NCBI GenBank assembly: GCA_963759375.1
Contig: CAVWYY010000002.1
Span: 496,001-560,000 of the forward strand
Length of the DNA: 64,000 nucleotides
DNA from: DASSUW01 sp963759375
GTDB lineage: Bacteria; Actinomycetota; Thermoleophilia; Solirubrobacterales; Solirubrobacteraceae
Direction: 5' to 3'
This document shows, one piece after another, positions 48,571-57,973 of this stretch (its first letter is position 1; every line of letters begins with the position of its first letter). The notes beneath the pieces are model-generated. The model was not told where the DNA came from, searched no databases, and was given only the letters and a program-made list of their open reading frames with translations. The translations under genes were made by a program, and so were the position numbers.

Positions 48571-49547
48571 CCGACGGCATCCACTGCCTGCCGATCCCCA
48601 CGCCGTTCGCGGTGGGGCGCGTCAACTGCTACCTGATCGAGGACGACCCGCTGACGCTCGTCGACACCGGGCCGAACTCGGGCAAGGCGCTCGACGAGCT
48701 CGAGCAGGCGCTGCGCGCGCACGGCCGGCGGATCGAGGACCTGAAGCGGATCATGGTCACCCACCAGCACCTCGACCACATGGGCCTGCTGGGGATCCTC
48801 GCCCGCCGCTCGGGCGCCGAGGTGGTGGCGCTCGACCGCCTCGCCCCGGTGCTCGAGGAGTTCGGCGCCTACGCCGAGCGCGACGACGAGCTCGCCGAGG
48901 CGCTGATGCTGCGCCACGGGATCCCGCGCGACGTGGTCACCGCCCTGCGCGCCGTGTCGCGCTCGTTCCGCGGCTGGGGCGGCAGCGCGCCGGTCGACCG
49001 CCGGCTGGCCGACGGCGAGGAGCTCGCGTTCGCCGGCCGCACGCTGCAGGCGCTCCACCGGCCCGGTCACTCGCCGTCCGACACGCTGTTCTGGGACGCC
49101 GAGCGGCGCGTGCTGATCGGCGGCGACCACCTGATCGGGCACATCTCGTCGAACCCGCTGATCTCGCGCCCGCTCGGCGGCCGGTCCGGCGAGCCGGGCG
49201 ACGGCCGCCCGCGCGCGCTCATGACCTACATGCGCTCGCTGCGCGAGACGCGCGCGATGCCGGTCGACGTCGTGCTCCCGGGCCACGGCGAGCCGGTCAC
49301 CGAGCACGCGAAGCTGATCGACGAGCGCTTCGCCCTGCACGAGCGGCGCGCGGCGAAGATCGCCGGCCTGATCGCCGAGCGGCCGATGACCGCGTACGAG
49401 ATCGCGCAGTCGCTGTGGGGCAACGTGGCGGTCACCCAGGCGTTCCTGACGCTGTCCGAGGTGCTCGGGCACGTGGACCTGCTCATCGAGCGGGGTGAGA
49501 TCCGGGAGACCGAGGCCGGCGGCGTGATCCGCTACGAGGCCGCCTGA
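48567..49547 (+). CDS. MBL-fold metallohydrolase
   Basis: This 326-aa metallo-beta-lactamase-fold hydrolase has MVTHQHLDHMGLLGILAR, LHRPGHSPSDTLFW, LIGGDHLIGHISSNP and VVLPGHGEPVTEH. After the catalytic domain a C-terminal winged-helix-like part (MTAYEIAQSLWGNVAVTQAF) matches the LACTB2-like arrangement. ATG overlaps the mutase stop; its own stop shares a base with the antiporter start. Likely substrates are thioesters or nucleic acids; not resolvable. Confidence 0.88.
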   Translation: MTDGIHCLPIPTPFAVGRVNCYLIEDDPLTLVDTGPNSGKALDELEQALRAHGRRIEDLKRIMVTHQHLDHMGLLGILARRSGAEVVALDRLAPVLEEFGAYAERDDELAEALMLRHGIPRDVVTALRAVSRSFRGWGGSAPVDRRLADGEELAFAGRTLQALHRPGHSPSDTLFWDAERRVLIGGDHLIGHISSNPLISRPLGGRSGEPGDGRPRALMTYMRSLRETRAMPVDVVLPGHGEPVTEHAKLIDERFALHERRAAKIAGLIAERPMTAYEIAQSLWGNVAVTQAFLTLSEVLGHVDLLIERGEIRETEAGGVIRYEAA

Positions 49548-51127
49548 TGGACGAGATCGACATCGTCCTCGTCTCGCTGCTCCTGTCGGTCGTCGTGCTC
49601 GGCACGATCGCCCGGCTCATCCACATCCCGTACCCGATCGTGCTGGTGATCGGGGGCTTGGCCCTCGGCCTCATCCTGGGGCCGGACGACACGGTCACGC
49701 TCGATCCGGAGCTCGTGCTCGTGCTCTTCCTGCCGCCGCTGCTGTACTCGTCGGCCTTCTTCGCGAACCTGCACGACATCCGCCAAGGCGTCCGGGTCGT
49801 CACGGTCCAGGCGGTCGGGCTCGTGCTCCTGACGATGTGCACGGTCGCGGTCGTCGCGCACGAGCTGATCCCGGGCATGCCCTGGGCGGTCGCGTTCGTG
49901 CTCGGCGCGATCGTCTCCCCCACCGACGCGCTTGCGCCGGCCGAGATCCTGCGCCGCCTGCGGGTCCCGCGTCGGCTCGTGTCGCTCGTCGAGGGCGAGA
50001 GCCTGCTCAACGACGGCACGGCGCTGGTCGCCTACAACACGGCGCTCGCCGCCGTCGGGGCGACCTTCGTGTTCCGCGAAGCCGCGGGGGACTTCCTGGT
50101 GAATGTCGCCGGCGGCATCGCGATCGGGCTCGTGGCGGGCAAGGTGCTGGTGGAGATCCGCCGCCGGATCAACGACATCCCGACAGAGATCACGATCTCG
50201 CTGCTCAGCGGCTACGCGGGCTACCTGCCGGCCGAGCATCTGCACGTGTCGGGCGTGCTCGCGGCGGTCACGGTCGGCATCGTGCTGGGCTGGAAGGCGC
50301 CGGAGATCTCGACCGCGTCGATGCGCCTGCAGGGCTACGCGGTGTGGGAGATCATCGTCTTCCTCCTCAACGCGCTGCTGTTCGTGCTCATCGGCCTCCA
50401 GCTGCCGACGATCCTCGAGGGGCTCGGCAACGAGTCCGCGGGGACTCTGCTCGGCTGGGCCGCGGCCGTGAGCGCGACCGTGATCCTGACGCGGCTCGTC
50501 TTCGGGGAGGTGTTCACGCGGTTCATCCGCTTCGTCGACCGCCGGGCGGTGCAGCGGGAGCGCCGGGCGTCCTGGCGGATGCGCCTGATCGGCGGCTGGT
50601 GCGGGATGCGGGGCGCCGTCTCGCTGGCCGCCGCGCTCGCGCTCGAGGAGTCGTTCCCGCAGCGCGACATCGTCCTGTTCCTCACGTTCGGGGTCATCTT
50701 CGCCACGCTCGTGCTCCAGGGTCTGACGCTCCCGCCATTGATCAAGTTGCTGCACATCGAGGACGACGGCGCCGACGAGCGCGAGGAGCTGATCGGCCGC
50801 CGCGCCGCGGTCGACGCCGCGCTGGCGCGCATCGATGAGCTCGCGGGCGCCGAGTGGACGCGCGACGAAACGGCCGAGCGCATGCGGATGATGTACGAGT
50901 ACCGGCAGCGGCGATTCGCGATCCGGGCCGGCGAGGTCGACGACGCCGACGGCATCGACGCCGTCGAGAGCCGCGCCTACCGCTACCAGAAGATGGTCCG
51001 GTCGGTGCTCGCGGCGCAGCGGGCCACGCTCGTGGATCTGCGCAACCGCGGCGACATCTCCAACGAGGTCATGCACCGCCTCGAGCGCGAGCTCGACCTC
51101 GAGGAGGAGCGGCTCGAGATCACCTAA
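49547..51127 (+). CDS. CPA1-family Na+/H+ antiporter (NhaP type)
   Basis: This 526-aa transporter has about 12 membrane segments: LVSLLLSVVVLGTIARLIHI, FLPPLLYSSAFFANL, GAIVSPTDALAPAEILRRL, SLVEGESLLNDGTALVAYN (ion-binding ND motif) and GGWCGMRGAVSLAAALALEE. The last 130 residues are a charged cytosolic domain with Arg/Glu helices (MRMMYEYRQRRFAIRAGEVD). ATG at 49547. Its stop overlaps the convergent pentapeptide-protein stop (CTAA). Confidence 0.92.
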   Translation: MDEIDIVLVSLLLSVVVLGTIARLIHIPYPIVLVIGGLALGLILGPDDTVTLDPELVLVLFLPPLLYSSAFFANLHDIRQGVRVVTVQAVGLVLLTMCTVAVVAHELIPGMPWAVAFVLGAIVSPTDALAPAEILRRLRVPRRLVSLVEGESLLNDGTALVAYNTALAAVGATFVFREAAGDFLVNVAGGIAIGLVAGKVLVEIRRRINDIPTEITISLLSGYAGYLPAEHLHVSGVLAAVTVGIVLGWKAPEISTASMRLQGYAVWEIIVFLLNALLFVLIGLQLPTILEGLGNESAGTLLGWAAAVSATVILTRLVFGEVFTRFIRFVDRRAVQRERRASWRMRLIGGWCGMRGAVSLAAALALEESFPQRDIVLFLTFGVIFATLVLQGLTLPPLIKLLHIEDDGADEREELIGRRAAVDAALARIDELAGAEWTRDETAERMRMMYEYRQRRFAIRAGEVDDADGIDAVESRAYRYQKMVRSVLAAQRATLVDLRNRGDISNEVMHRLERELDLEEERLEIT

Positions 51128-51666
51128 TCGCCGGCGACGCGCAGACCGAGGTGGCGGGCCAGCGCCGGGGCGAGCTCCATCAGCTGCACCGCGTCGATCG
51201 TCGCGCCGGCCAGGCCGCCGGCGCCGTCGACGTCCTCCAGCGACGAGCCCCGCAGGTCGGTCGCCCGGCAGCGCGCGTCGCGGAACCCCGCGGCGTTCAG
51301 GCGGCAGCGCTCGAAGCGCACCGTGTCGAGATCGGCGTCGGCGAAGTCGGCCTCGACGAGCGAGCAGTCGCGGAAGGTCACGCGCTCGAGCCGGGCGAGC
51401 CGAAAGTTCGCCATGTCGAGCCGCGTGTCCACGAACAGGCACTCGCGCAGCTCGGACTCGTTGAGCTGGATGCCGGTCATGCGCGAGTCGCGGAACGTCG
51501 TCAGCCGCGCGTTCACGCCGCGCCAGCGCGCGACGTCGGCCTCGATGGAGCGGAACTCGCAGGACAGGAAGCCGGCGCCCTCCAGCCGCGAGCCGGACAG
51601 GTCGGCGCCCGCGATCTCGAGCTCGGTGTGCGGCCTTCCGGCCGCGAGGTCAGGCGATGTCGTCAA
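51124..51666 (-). CDS. Pentapeptide-repeat protein
   Basis: About 170 residues form A(D/N)LxX-type repeats: AGADLSGSRLEGAGFLSCEF, NARLTTFRDSRMTGIQL, ADFADADLDTVRFERCRLNA and ATDLRGSSLEDVDG. These fold as a right-handed square helix, and some members mimic DNA to protect gyrase. The only standard start in frame upstream of the repeats is TTG at 51666, which overlaps rpiB by 17 bases. Function not inferable from the repeats alone. Confidence 0.78.
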   Translation of the reverse strand: MTTSPDLAAGRPHTELEIAGADLSGSRLEGAGFLSCEFRSIEADVARWRGVNARLTTFRDSRMTGIQLNESELRECLFVDTRLDMANFRLARLERVTFRDCSLVEADFADADLDTVRFERCRLNAAGFRDARCRATDLRGSSLEDVDGAGGLAGATIDAVQLMELAPALARHLGLRVAGD

Positions 51667-52087
51667 CGTGCGCGACGTTGGCGCGGTCGTCCGCGTCGGG
51701 CGACGGCCCGGCGGAGAACCACGCGTCGAGGATCTCGCCGAGGACCGGCTCGGACGTCGTGCGCAGCGACAGCGCGAGCACGTTCGCGTCGTTCCACTTG
51801 CGGGCGCCGGCGGCGGTCTCGGCGTCGCCGCACAGCGCGGCGCGGATGCCCGGCACCTTGTTGGCGGCGATCGACGCCCCCGTCCCGGTCCAGCAGCACA
51901 CGACGGCCTGGTCGGCGCGGCCGTCGGCGACGTCGCGCGCCGCCGCCTCGGACGCCCACGCCCAATCGTCGCGCTCGCCCTCGGCGAGCGCGCCGTGCAG
52001 CAGCGGCTCGTGGCCGCGCTCGCGCAGCTGTGCGACCACGGCCCCGGCCACACCGGTGTCCTCGTCGGCGGCGACGCTGATCCGCAT
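51650..52087 (-). CDS. RpiB/LacA/LacB-family sugar-phosphate isomerase
   Basis: This 145-aa protein has the family's ISVAADEDTGVAGAVVAQLR, the active-site segment VVCCWTGTGASIAANKVPGI, and ARKWNDANVLALSLR. The CxTG catalytic Cys appears in CCWTGTG. It probably interconverts aldose and ketose phosphates (ribose-5-P or allose-6-P type). ATG at 52087 shares one base with the hyuB stop (TGATG). Confidence 0.85.
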   Translation of the reverse strand: MRISVAADEDTGVAGAVVAQLRERGHEPLLHGALAEGERDDWAWASEAAARDVADGRADQAVVCCWTGTGASIAANKVPGIRAALCGDAETAAGARKWNDANVLALSLRTTSEPVLGEILDAWFSAGPSPDADDRANVAHVDDIA

Positions 52088-53577
52088 CAGCTCGAACCGT
52101 AGCCGCCGCCGCCCGGGGTGCGGATGGTGATCGTGTCACCCGGCTCGAGCGTCACGCGCGCCTTCGGGCCGAGCCGGCGGCGGTTGAGGCGGTTGGTCCC
52201 CGGCGCGCCGTCCTCGCCGCCCGCGGCGCCGCGCGGCGGGTGCCGCCGGCGGTCCGAGAGGATCGACGCCTGGCAGCGCTCGAGGGCGGTGATCGCCCGG
52301 ATGACGCCGTCGCCGCCCGGATGACGGCCCTTGCCGCCGCTCCCGGCCCGCAGCGCATAGCGCTCGACGCGCAGCGGATAGGCGGCCTCGAGCGCCTCGA
52401 CCGGCGTGTTGAGCGTGTTCGACATCGCCACGTGGACCGCGGAGGGCCCAGGCCCTGCCGGCGAGCCGCCCTGGCCGCCGCCGATCGTCTCGTAGTACGT
52501 GAACCGCGGCGACCCGAACGTCAGGTTGTTCATGGTTCCCTGGCCCTGGGCCGGGGTCTCGGCGGCCTGACCGAAGGCGCGGAGCAGGCAGTCGGCGATG
52601 CGGCTCGAGGTCTCCACGTTCCCGGCCACGACCGCTGCCGGAGCCTGGGCGTTGACCAGCGATCCCTCGGGGGCGGCCACCTCGATCGGCGCGTAGGCGC
52701 CGCCCGACGCCGGCGCGTCGGGGTCGGCGACGACGCGCAGGACGAAGCAGCACGCCGAGACGGTGACGGCGAGCGGGCAGTTGAGGTTGCCCTCGTGCTG
52801 GGGGTCGGTGCCCTCGAAGTCGACCCGCACGCCGTCGCCGCGGATCTCGACCGCCGCGCGGATCGTCAGGTCGCCCTCGGCGGCCTCGACCGTCTCGGAC
52901 GCCTCGTAGCGGCCGTCGGGCATCTCGGCGATCGCCGCCCGGGTGCGGCGCTCGGCGTAGTCCCACACCTCGCCGCACGCCGTGCGCCACCAGTCCGCGC
53001 TGCGGCGCTCGCAGAGCTCCGTGACGCGCTGCTCGGCCAGCCGGTGCACGGCGAGCTGGGCCCGCAGGTCGCCGCGGCGCTCGTCGCCGGCCCGCGAGTT
53101 CGCGGCGATCAGCGCGATCAGGTCGTCGTCGAGCCGGGACGGCGGCAGGATCAGTCCCTCCTGGTGCAGCTCGGTCGAGTCGGCGGGCATCGAGGCCGGG
53201 ACCATCCCGCCGACGTCGGCGTGGTGGGCGCGCGAGGCCGCCCAGCCGAGGAGCTCGCCGTCCACGTGCAGCGGCGAGACGAGCGTGATGTCCGGTAGGT
53301 GCGAGCCGCCGAGGAACGGGTCGTTGAGCACCCACACCTCGCCGGGCCGCACGTCGTGCTCGCGCACCGCGGCGACCGACGCCGGGAGCGCCCCGAGGTG
53401 CACGGGGATGTGCTCGGCCTGGATCACGAGCCGGCCCTCGGCGTCGAACAGCGCCGTCGAGCAGTCGCGGCGCTCCTTGATGTTCGGCGACAGCGCGCTG
53501 TGGATCAGCGCGGTGCCCATCTCCTCCGCGATGCCACGGAGCGATCCGACGGCGACCTGCAGCTCGGCGGCGTTCAT
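52087..53577 (-). CDS. Hydantoinase B/oxoprolinase-family subunit
   Basis: This 496-aa protein is the HyuB-type subunit: IAEEMGTALIHSALSPNIKE, AEHIPVHLGALPASVAAV, VWVLNDPFLGGSHLPDITLV, HHADVGGMVPASMP and ETIGGGQGGSPAGPGPSAVH. It acts with the adjacent HyuA in ATP-dependent hydrolysis of hydantoins, 5-oxoproline or related lactams (or acetone/acetophenone carboxylation in relatives). ATG at 53577 overlaps the hyuA stop (ATGA). Confidence 0.9.
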   Translation of the reverse strand: MNAAELQVAVGSLRGIAEEMGTALIHSALSPNIKERRDCSTALFDAEGRLVIQAEHIPVHLGALPASVAAVREHDVRPGEVWVLNDPFLGGSHLPDITLVSPLHVDGELLGWAASRAHHADVGGMVPASMPADSTELHQEGLILPPSRLDDDLIALIAANSRAGDERRGDLRAQLAVHRLAEQRVTELCERRSADWWRTACGEVWDYAERRTRAAIAEMPDGRYEASETVEAAEGDLTIRAAVEIRGDGVRVDFEGTDPQHEGNLNCPLAVTVSACCFVLRVVADPDAPASGGAYAPIEVAAPEGSLVNAQAPAAVVAGNVETSSRIADCLLRAFGQAAETPAQGQGTMNNLTFGSPRFTYYETIGGGQGGSPAGPGPSAVHVAMSNTLNTPVEALEAAYPLRVERYALRAGSGGKGRHPGGDGVIRAITALERCQASILSDRRRHPPRGAAGGEDGAPGTNRLNRRRLGPKARVTLEPGDTITIRTPGGGGYGSS

Positions 53578-55499
53578 GACTCGAGCCTCAGGATGCCCTG
53601 ATCGTCGGAGGCGCCGCTCCAGCCAGGCGGGACGAGGCAGGTCGTCTCGGGGAACTCGACCACCGCGGGCCCCTCGACCGTGGTGCCCGGCGGCAGGCCG
53701 GTTCCGCTCAGCACCGTCGCCTCGACGTCCTCGCCGTCCCAGCGGATCGTCCGGGTGGAGCGCTCGACCTCGCCGGTGGCCGCGAGCCGCACCTCGGCGC
53801 CCGGCCGGACCGCGGCGGCGCGCAGGGTGACGAGCTCGACGGCCCGGCCGGGGTCGGCGTGCCCGTAGCGGCGCTCGTGCTCGGCATGGAACGTCTCGGC
53901 GAGGTCGCCGCCGCCGAATGGGATCAGCAGCTCGAACGACTGGCCGGCGTAGCGCAGGTCGGCGGCGCCGCGCACCTCCTCCCCGTCGCGCGCATCGATC
54001 AGCTCGGCCACCGCGCGGTCGAGGTCGGGCGCGTCGGCGAGCGGGCGCAGGAGGCTCCGCGACGCGTCCCGCCGCTGCTCCGCGGCGGCGAGCCCGAGCG
54101 CCGACAGGACACCGCTGGCGGGCAGGCAGAGCACGCGAGTGGCGCCGAGCTGGGTGGCCAGCTCGCAGGCGTGCAGCGGGCCGGCGCCGCCGAAGGCGAT
54201 CAGCTCGGCGCCCGCGGGGTCGTGCCCGCGCTCGACCGACACCACGCGCAGCGCCTGCACCATCGCGTTGACCGCGACGTCGACGACCCCCGCGGCGGCC
54301 TCCTCGGCCGAGCCCACGCCGAGGCGCTCGAGCGCGGCGCGCGCGGCGTCGACGTCGAGCTCCAGGCCGGCGGCGATCGGCGACTCGGCGGGCAGGCGAC
54401 CGAGCACCAGGTTGGCGTCGGTGACCGTCGGCTGCTCGCCGCCACGGCCGTAGCAGGCGGGGCCGGGGTCGGCGCCCGCGCTCTGCGGGCCGACGCGCAG
54501 CGCGCCCCCGCTGTCGACCCACGCGATCGAGCCCCCGCCGGCGCTCACCGTGTGGATGTCGACCATCGGCAGGCGCACCGGCAGGCCGGCGACGCTCCGC
54601 TGCACGGTGAGCTCGGACTCGCCGCCGCCCTCGGCGAGGAAGAACGTGTCGCAGCTCGTGCCGCCCATGTCGAAGCCCAGCGCGGGCGGCGTGCCGACGA
54701 TCCGCGCCGCCACCGCGCCGCCGGCCGGGCCGGACAGCAGCATCGCCGCCGGGTGGGCCGACGCCTGCTCGAGGTCGGCGACGCCGCCCGAGGACAGCAT
54801 CACGTGCGGGGCCGGGAGCCCGGCCTCCTCGGTCGCGGCGCGCAGCCGGCTCAGGTAGCGGGCGGTCGGCGGGCCGAGCGCGGCGTCGATCGTCGCCGTC
54901 GTCGCGCGCTCGTACTCCCGCACCTCGGCGGCCACCTCGTGCGAGGCGACTACGAAGGCGTCGGGCAGCGCGTCGCGGAGCAGCTCGGCGACCCGCCGCT
55001 CGTGCGACGGGTCGAGGAATGCGAACAGCAGGCAGACCGCGACGGCCTCCGCCCGCTCGCGCTTCAGGCGGCGGGCCGCGCGCTCCACGCTCGCCTCGTC
55101 GAGCTCGCGGAGCACGCCCTCCGGGCCCATCCGCTCGTCGACCTCCACGCAGCGGCGGCGCTCGACCACCGGCGGGGTCGGCGCCTCGTGCAGGCGGTAC
55201 AGGCTCGGGCGCGCCTGGCGCCCGAGGAACAGCAGGTCGCGAAAGCCCTTCGTCGTCACCAGCGCCGTGCGGGCCAGGTTGCGGGTGAGCAGCGCGTTGG
55301 TGGCGACCGTGGAGCCGTGCACGAAGTGGTCGACGTCGCCGGGCTCGAGGCCGGCGCGATCGAGCGCCTCGCGCGCAGCGGCGACGACGCCCTCCTCCTG
55401 GCGCTCGGTGCTCAGCACCTTGGCCGTGACCATGCCGTCGCCGGTGACGAGCACGGCGTCGGTGAACGTGCCGCCGACGTCCACGCCCAGAGCGATCAT
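53574..55499 (-). CDS. Hydantoinase A/oxoprolinase-family subunit
   Basis: This 641-aa ASKHA-fold ATPase subunit has LGVDVGGTFTDAVLVTGDG, FVHGSTVATNALLTRNLART, LGFDMGGTSCDTFFLAEGG, VSAGGGSIAWVDSGGALRVG and LIAFGGAGPLHACELATQLG. ATG at 55499 overlaps the stop of the upstream FAD oxidoreductase by four bases, so the FAD protein, HyuA, HyuB, RpiB and pentapeptide genes form one coupled minus-strand series. Substrate not predictable. Confidence 0.9.
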   Translation of the reverse strand: MIALGVDVGGTFTDAVLVTGDGMVTAKVLSTERQEEGVVAAAREALDRAGLEPGDVDHFVHGSTVATNALLTRNLARTALVTTKGFRDLLFLGRQARPSLYRLHEAPTPPVVERRRCVEVDERMGPEGVLRELDEASVERAARRLKRERAEAVAVCLLFAFLDPSHERRVAELLRDALPDAFVVASHEVAAEVREYERATTATIDAALGPPTARYLSRLRAATEEAGLPAPHVMLSSGGVADLEQASAHPAAMLLSGPAGGAVAARIVGTPPALGFDMGGTSCDTFFLAEGGGESELTVQRSVAGLPVRLPMVDIHTVSAGGGSIAWVDSGGALRVGPQSAGADPGPACYGRGGEQPTVTDANLVLGRLPAESPIAAGLELDVDAARAALERLGVGSAEEAAAGVVDVAVNAMVQALRVVSVERGHDPAGAELIAFGGAGPLHACELATQLGATRVLCLPASGVLSALGLAAAEQRRDASRSLLRPLADAPDLDRAVAELIDARDGEEVRGAADLRYAGQSFELLIPFGGGDLAETFHAEHERRYGHADPGRAVELVTLRAAAVRPGAEVRLAATGEVERSTRTIRWDGEDVEATVLSGTGLPPGTTVEGPAVVEFPETTCLVPPGWSGASDDQGILRLES

Positions 55500-56803
55500 G
55501 CGAGCAGCTCCGCGGCGGCCTGCTCCCCTTGCCGGACCGCGTAGTTGGTGCCGCGGTCCTCGGGATAGACCTGCGTGGTGTTGGCCAGCAGCAGGCCGTC
55601 GACCGGCGTGCGCAGCGGCGGGATCTTCTCGTGGTAGCCGACGGTGACGATCGGCTGCGCGGCCGGCTCGCGGTGCAGCCACTTCGCGCGCACCCAGGCG
55701 GGGTCGAACGCCGGGTTGACCTTGCGCAGCCCCGGCGTGTAGCGCTCCAGCAGGGCGTCGGCGTCGAGCGAGAGCAGCTCGTGGCCGTGCTCGAGGTAGT
55801 TGGCGACGTAGAGGAAGCGGCGGCCGTCGTAGCGGTCGGGCTCGACGAAGTTGGTGTGCTCGATCAGGCCGACGAACGGCAGCTCGCGGTCGGCCACGTT
55901 CGTCCAGTAGAAGTCGCTGAACGGCCGGTCGAGCTCGAGCAGCAGGCACAGCGCCGCGAAGTACTCGATCGGCGCCGCGGGCAGGCCGGTCAGCTGCGCG
56001 AAGACGTCGTTGGGCACCGTCGCGAGCACGCGGTCGTAGCGCTCGGCGCCGGCCGGCTCGAACTCCCGCGGGTCGTGCCCGGCGCGGAACGAGCCCGGCG
56101 CGCCGAACGTCACCTCCAGGCCGGGATCGATCCGCACGGCCGGCCGGTCGATCAGCACGCGTCCGCCGTTGCCCTCGATCGACGCTCGCAGCGCCGCGAA
56201 CAGCGGCTCCCAGGAGCGGCGCGGGTACCCGAGCTTCTCCTCGCGCGCGTCCTCCCCGCGCCGCAGCCGCAGCTTGTTCCAGATCCACACCATCGCGATC
56301 TCGTCGGCGCGGGCGCCGAACTTGCCGCGCAGCATCGGCCCCCAGACCTCGCGCCACGCCGCCCGCCCCATCCGCTTCTCGATCCACGTGCGCGCGGTCA
56401 CCCGCTCGAACGGCGCGCGGTCGTTGGCCAGGCGCTGCAGGCCGAGCACGGCCACGCCCATGCGCACGCGGTCGAACGGGGGCATCGGCCCGAACCGCAG
56501 CAGGTCGGTGGGCGTGGTGAACGGCCACTGGCGGCCGTGCGCGAACATCGCGACGCTCGACGGCCGCCACTCGAGCTCGTCGGGCATCCCCAGCTCGTCG
56601 TACAGGCGGGCGATGTGCCGGTCGGTCGTGAACAGGTGGTGGTAGTAGCGCTCGAGCAGGTGGCCGCCGCCGACGTCGAGCGTCGCCGCCTGGCCGCCGA
56701 GACCGGGCCAGCGCTCGTACACGTCGACCTCGTGCCCGGCGGCGGCCACGCGGTGCGCGGCGACGAGCCCGCACACGCCGGCCCCGATGACGCCGACCTT
56801 CAC
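55496..56803 (-). CDS. FAD-dependent amine-oxidase-like oxidoreductase
   Basis: This 435-aa protein has an N-terminal Rossmann FAD motif (VGVIGAGVCGLVAAHRVAAA, YERWPGLGGQAATL) and a protoporphyrinogen-oxidase/desaturase-like body (VWIWNKLRLRRGEDARE; FLYVANYLEHGHE), ending LANTTQVYPEDRGTNYAVRQ, a typical FAD-contact end. Such proteins are often paired with GT2 glycosyltransferases, as here (GT2 upstream, 160 bp away). Substrate unknown. ATG at 56803. Confidence 0.85.
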   Translation of the reverse strand: MKVGVIGAGVCGLVAAHRVAAAGHEVDVYERWPGLGGQAATLDVGGGHLLERYYHHLFTTDRHIARLYDELGMPDELEWRPSSVAMFAHGRQWPFTTPTDLLRFGPMPPFDRVRMGVAVLGLQRLANDRAPFERVTARTWIEKRMGRAAWREVWGPMLRGKFGARADEIAMVWIWNKLRLRRGEDAREEKLGYPRRSWEPLFAALRASIEGNGGRVLIDRPAVRIDPGLEVTFGAPGSFRAGHDPREFEPAGAERYDRVLATVPNDVFAQLTGLPAAPIEYFAALCLLLELDRPFSDFYWTNVADRELPFVGLIEHTNFVEPDRYDGRRFLYVANYLEHGHELLSLDADALLERYTPGLRKVNPAFDPAWVRAKWLHREPAAQPIVTVGYHEKIPPLRTPVDGLLLANTTQVYPEDRGTNYAVRQGEQAAAELLA

Positions 56804-56938
56804 GAGTGAATCCGTGCGGGAGTTCGGCGGGTCGACTGGCGCAGTCCCGGTCGTCTCTGCCGGGGCACGGCATCCGCGAGCATGCTGGTGGCACGTGACC
56901 GGATGCCGGGCGCCGGCAGAGGCGGGCGGGGCCCGCCA

Positions 56939-56965
56939 GAACCCGTCGAACTTCCGGACGGGTTC
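56939..56965 (-). terminator. Hairpin at the end of the GT2 gene
   Basis: GAACCCGTC (56939-56947) and GACGGGTTC (56957-56965) form a perfect 9-bp stem with a 9-base loop, overlapping the GT2 stop codon. No U-tract follows. The rest of the 160-bp gap to the FAD gene shows no ORF. It could be a terminator or an mRNA-end stabiliser. Confidence 0.4.
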
Positions 56966-57899
56966 ACGGGTCGAGGTTCGCCTTGTCGCGCACGACGTAC
57001 AGCGGCCGGTGCTTGACCTCGTCGTAGATCCGGCCCACGTACTCGCCGATGATGCCTACGCAGATCAGCTGGATCCCCCCGAGCAGCAGGATCACCACGA
57101 TCACCGACGGGACGCCGCGCTCGTAGATGTCGGCGTAGCGGGCGACGACCGTCAGCGGTACCGCGAGGAACGCGAGCGCCGAGCAGATGAACCCGAGCAG
57201 CGTCGCGAACTGCAGCGGGCGGTGCGAGAAGCTGGCGATCGCGTCGAAGCTGAAGCGCAGCATGCGGCGCAGCGTGTACTTCGTCTTGCCCGCCGAGCGC
57301 GCCTCGCGGTGGAACGTCACCGCGGTCTGGGTGAAGCCGACCCACACGCTCATGCCCCGCAGGAACCGGTTGCGCTCGGGCATGGCGAGCATCGCGTCGA
57401 GCGCCCGGCGGTCCATCAGCCGGAAGTCGCCGGTCTCGGGCGGCAGGTCGATGTCCGCGAGGCTGCGGAACAGCCGGTAGAACCAGCTCGCGGTCTTGCG
57501 CTTGAACACGGTCTCGCCCTCGCGCGCCTGGCGCACCGCGTAGACGACGTCCGCGCCGTCGCGCCAGCGGTCGAGCAGCTCGGGGATGACCTCCGGCGGG
57601 TCCTGGAGATCGCCGTCGAGCATCACCACCACGTCGCCGCTGGCGTGCTCGAGCGCGGCGGTGAGCGCCGCCTGGTGGCCGAAGTTGCGCGACAGCGTCA
57701 CGACCTTCACGCGCTCGTCCGCCGCCGCCAGCTCGGCCAGCGCTGCGCCGGTGCCGTCGCGGCTGCCGTCGTCGGCGATCACCAGCTCGAACGGGATGCC
57801 GTCCAGCGCGGCCACGACGCGCTCGTGGAAGCCGACCACGGTGGCCTCCTCGTCGTGCATCGGCGCGGCGACCGACAGCAATGCGGGCTCTCGAGGCAT
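56964..57899 (-). CDS. GT2 family glycosyltransferase (polyprenyl-phosphate type, GtrB-like)
   Basis: The N-terminal GT-A domain has VAAPMHDEEATVVGFHER, FELVIADDGSRDGTGAALAE, RNFGHQAALTAALEHASGD and VVMLDGDLQDPPEVIPELL (the DxD motif); then two C-terminal membrane segments (LLGFICSALAFLAVPLTVV, VIVVILLLGGIQLICVGIIG) and YVGRIYDEVKHRPLYVV. This is the dolichyl/undecaprenyl-phosphate sugar synthase pattern (311 aa). ATG at 57899 (MPREPALLS). It is divergent from the proline dehydrogenase gene by 74 bp. Confidence 0.9.
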   Translation of the reverse strand: MPREPALLSVAAPMHDEEATVVGFHERVVAALDGIPFELVIADDGSRDGTGAALAELAAADERVKVVTLSRNFGHQAALTAALEHASGDVVVMLDGDLQDPPEVIPELLDRWRDGADVVYAVRQAREGETVFKRKTASWFYRLFRSLADIDLPPETGDFRLMDRRALDAMLAMPERNRFLRGMSVWVGFTQTAVTFHREARSAGKTKYTLRRMLRFSFDAIASFSHRPLQFATLLGFICSALAFLAVPLTVVARYADIYERGVPSVIVVILLLGGIQLICVGIIGEYVGRIYDEVKHRPLYVVRDKANLDP

Positions 57900-57973
57900 C
57901 GTCGTGAAATCTGAGACCGGAGGTCGAAGTTCGATTGCGGGTCTGGATGACCCGCGGAGGTATCTTCTCGGAC

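Noticed and set aside
49532..51442. A 636-codon open frame antisense to the Na+/H+ antiporter
   Set aside because: The translation is low-complexity (Arg, Asp, His, Glu) and opposite a complete antiporter.
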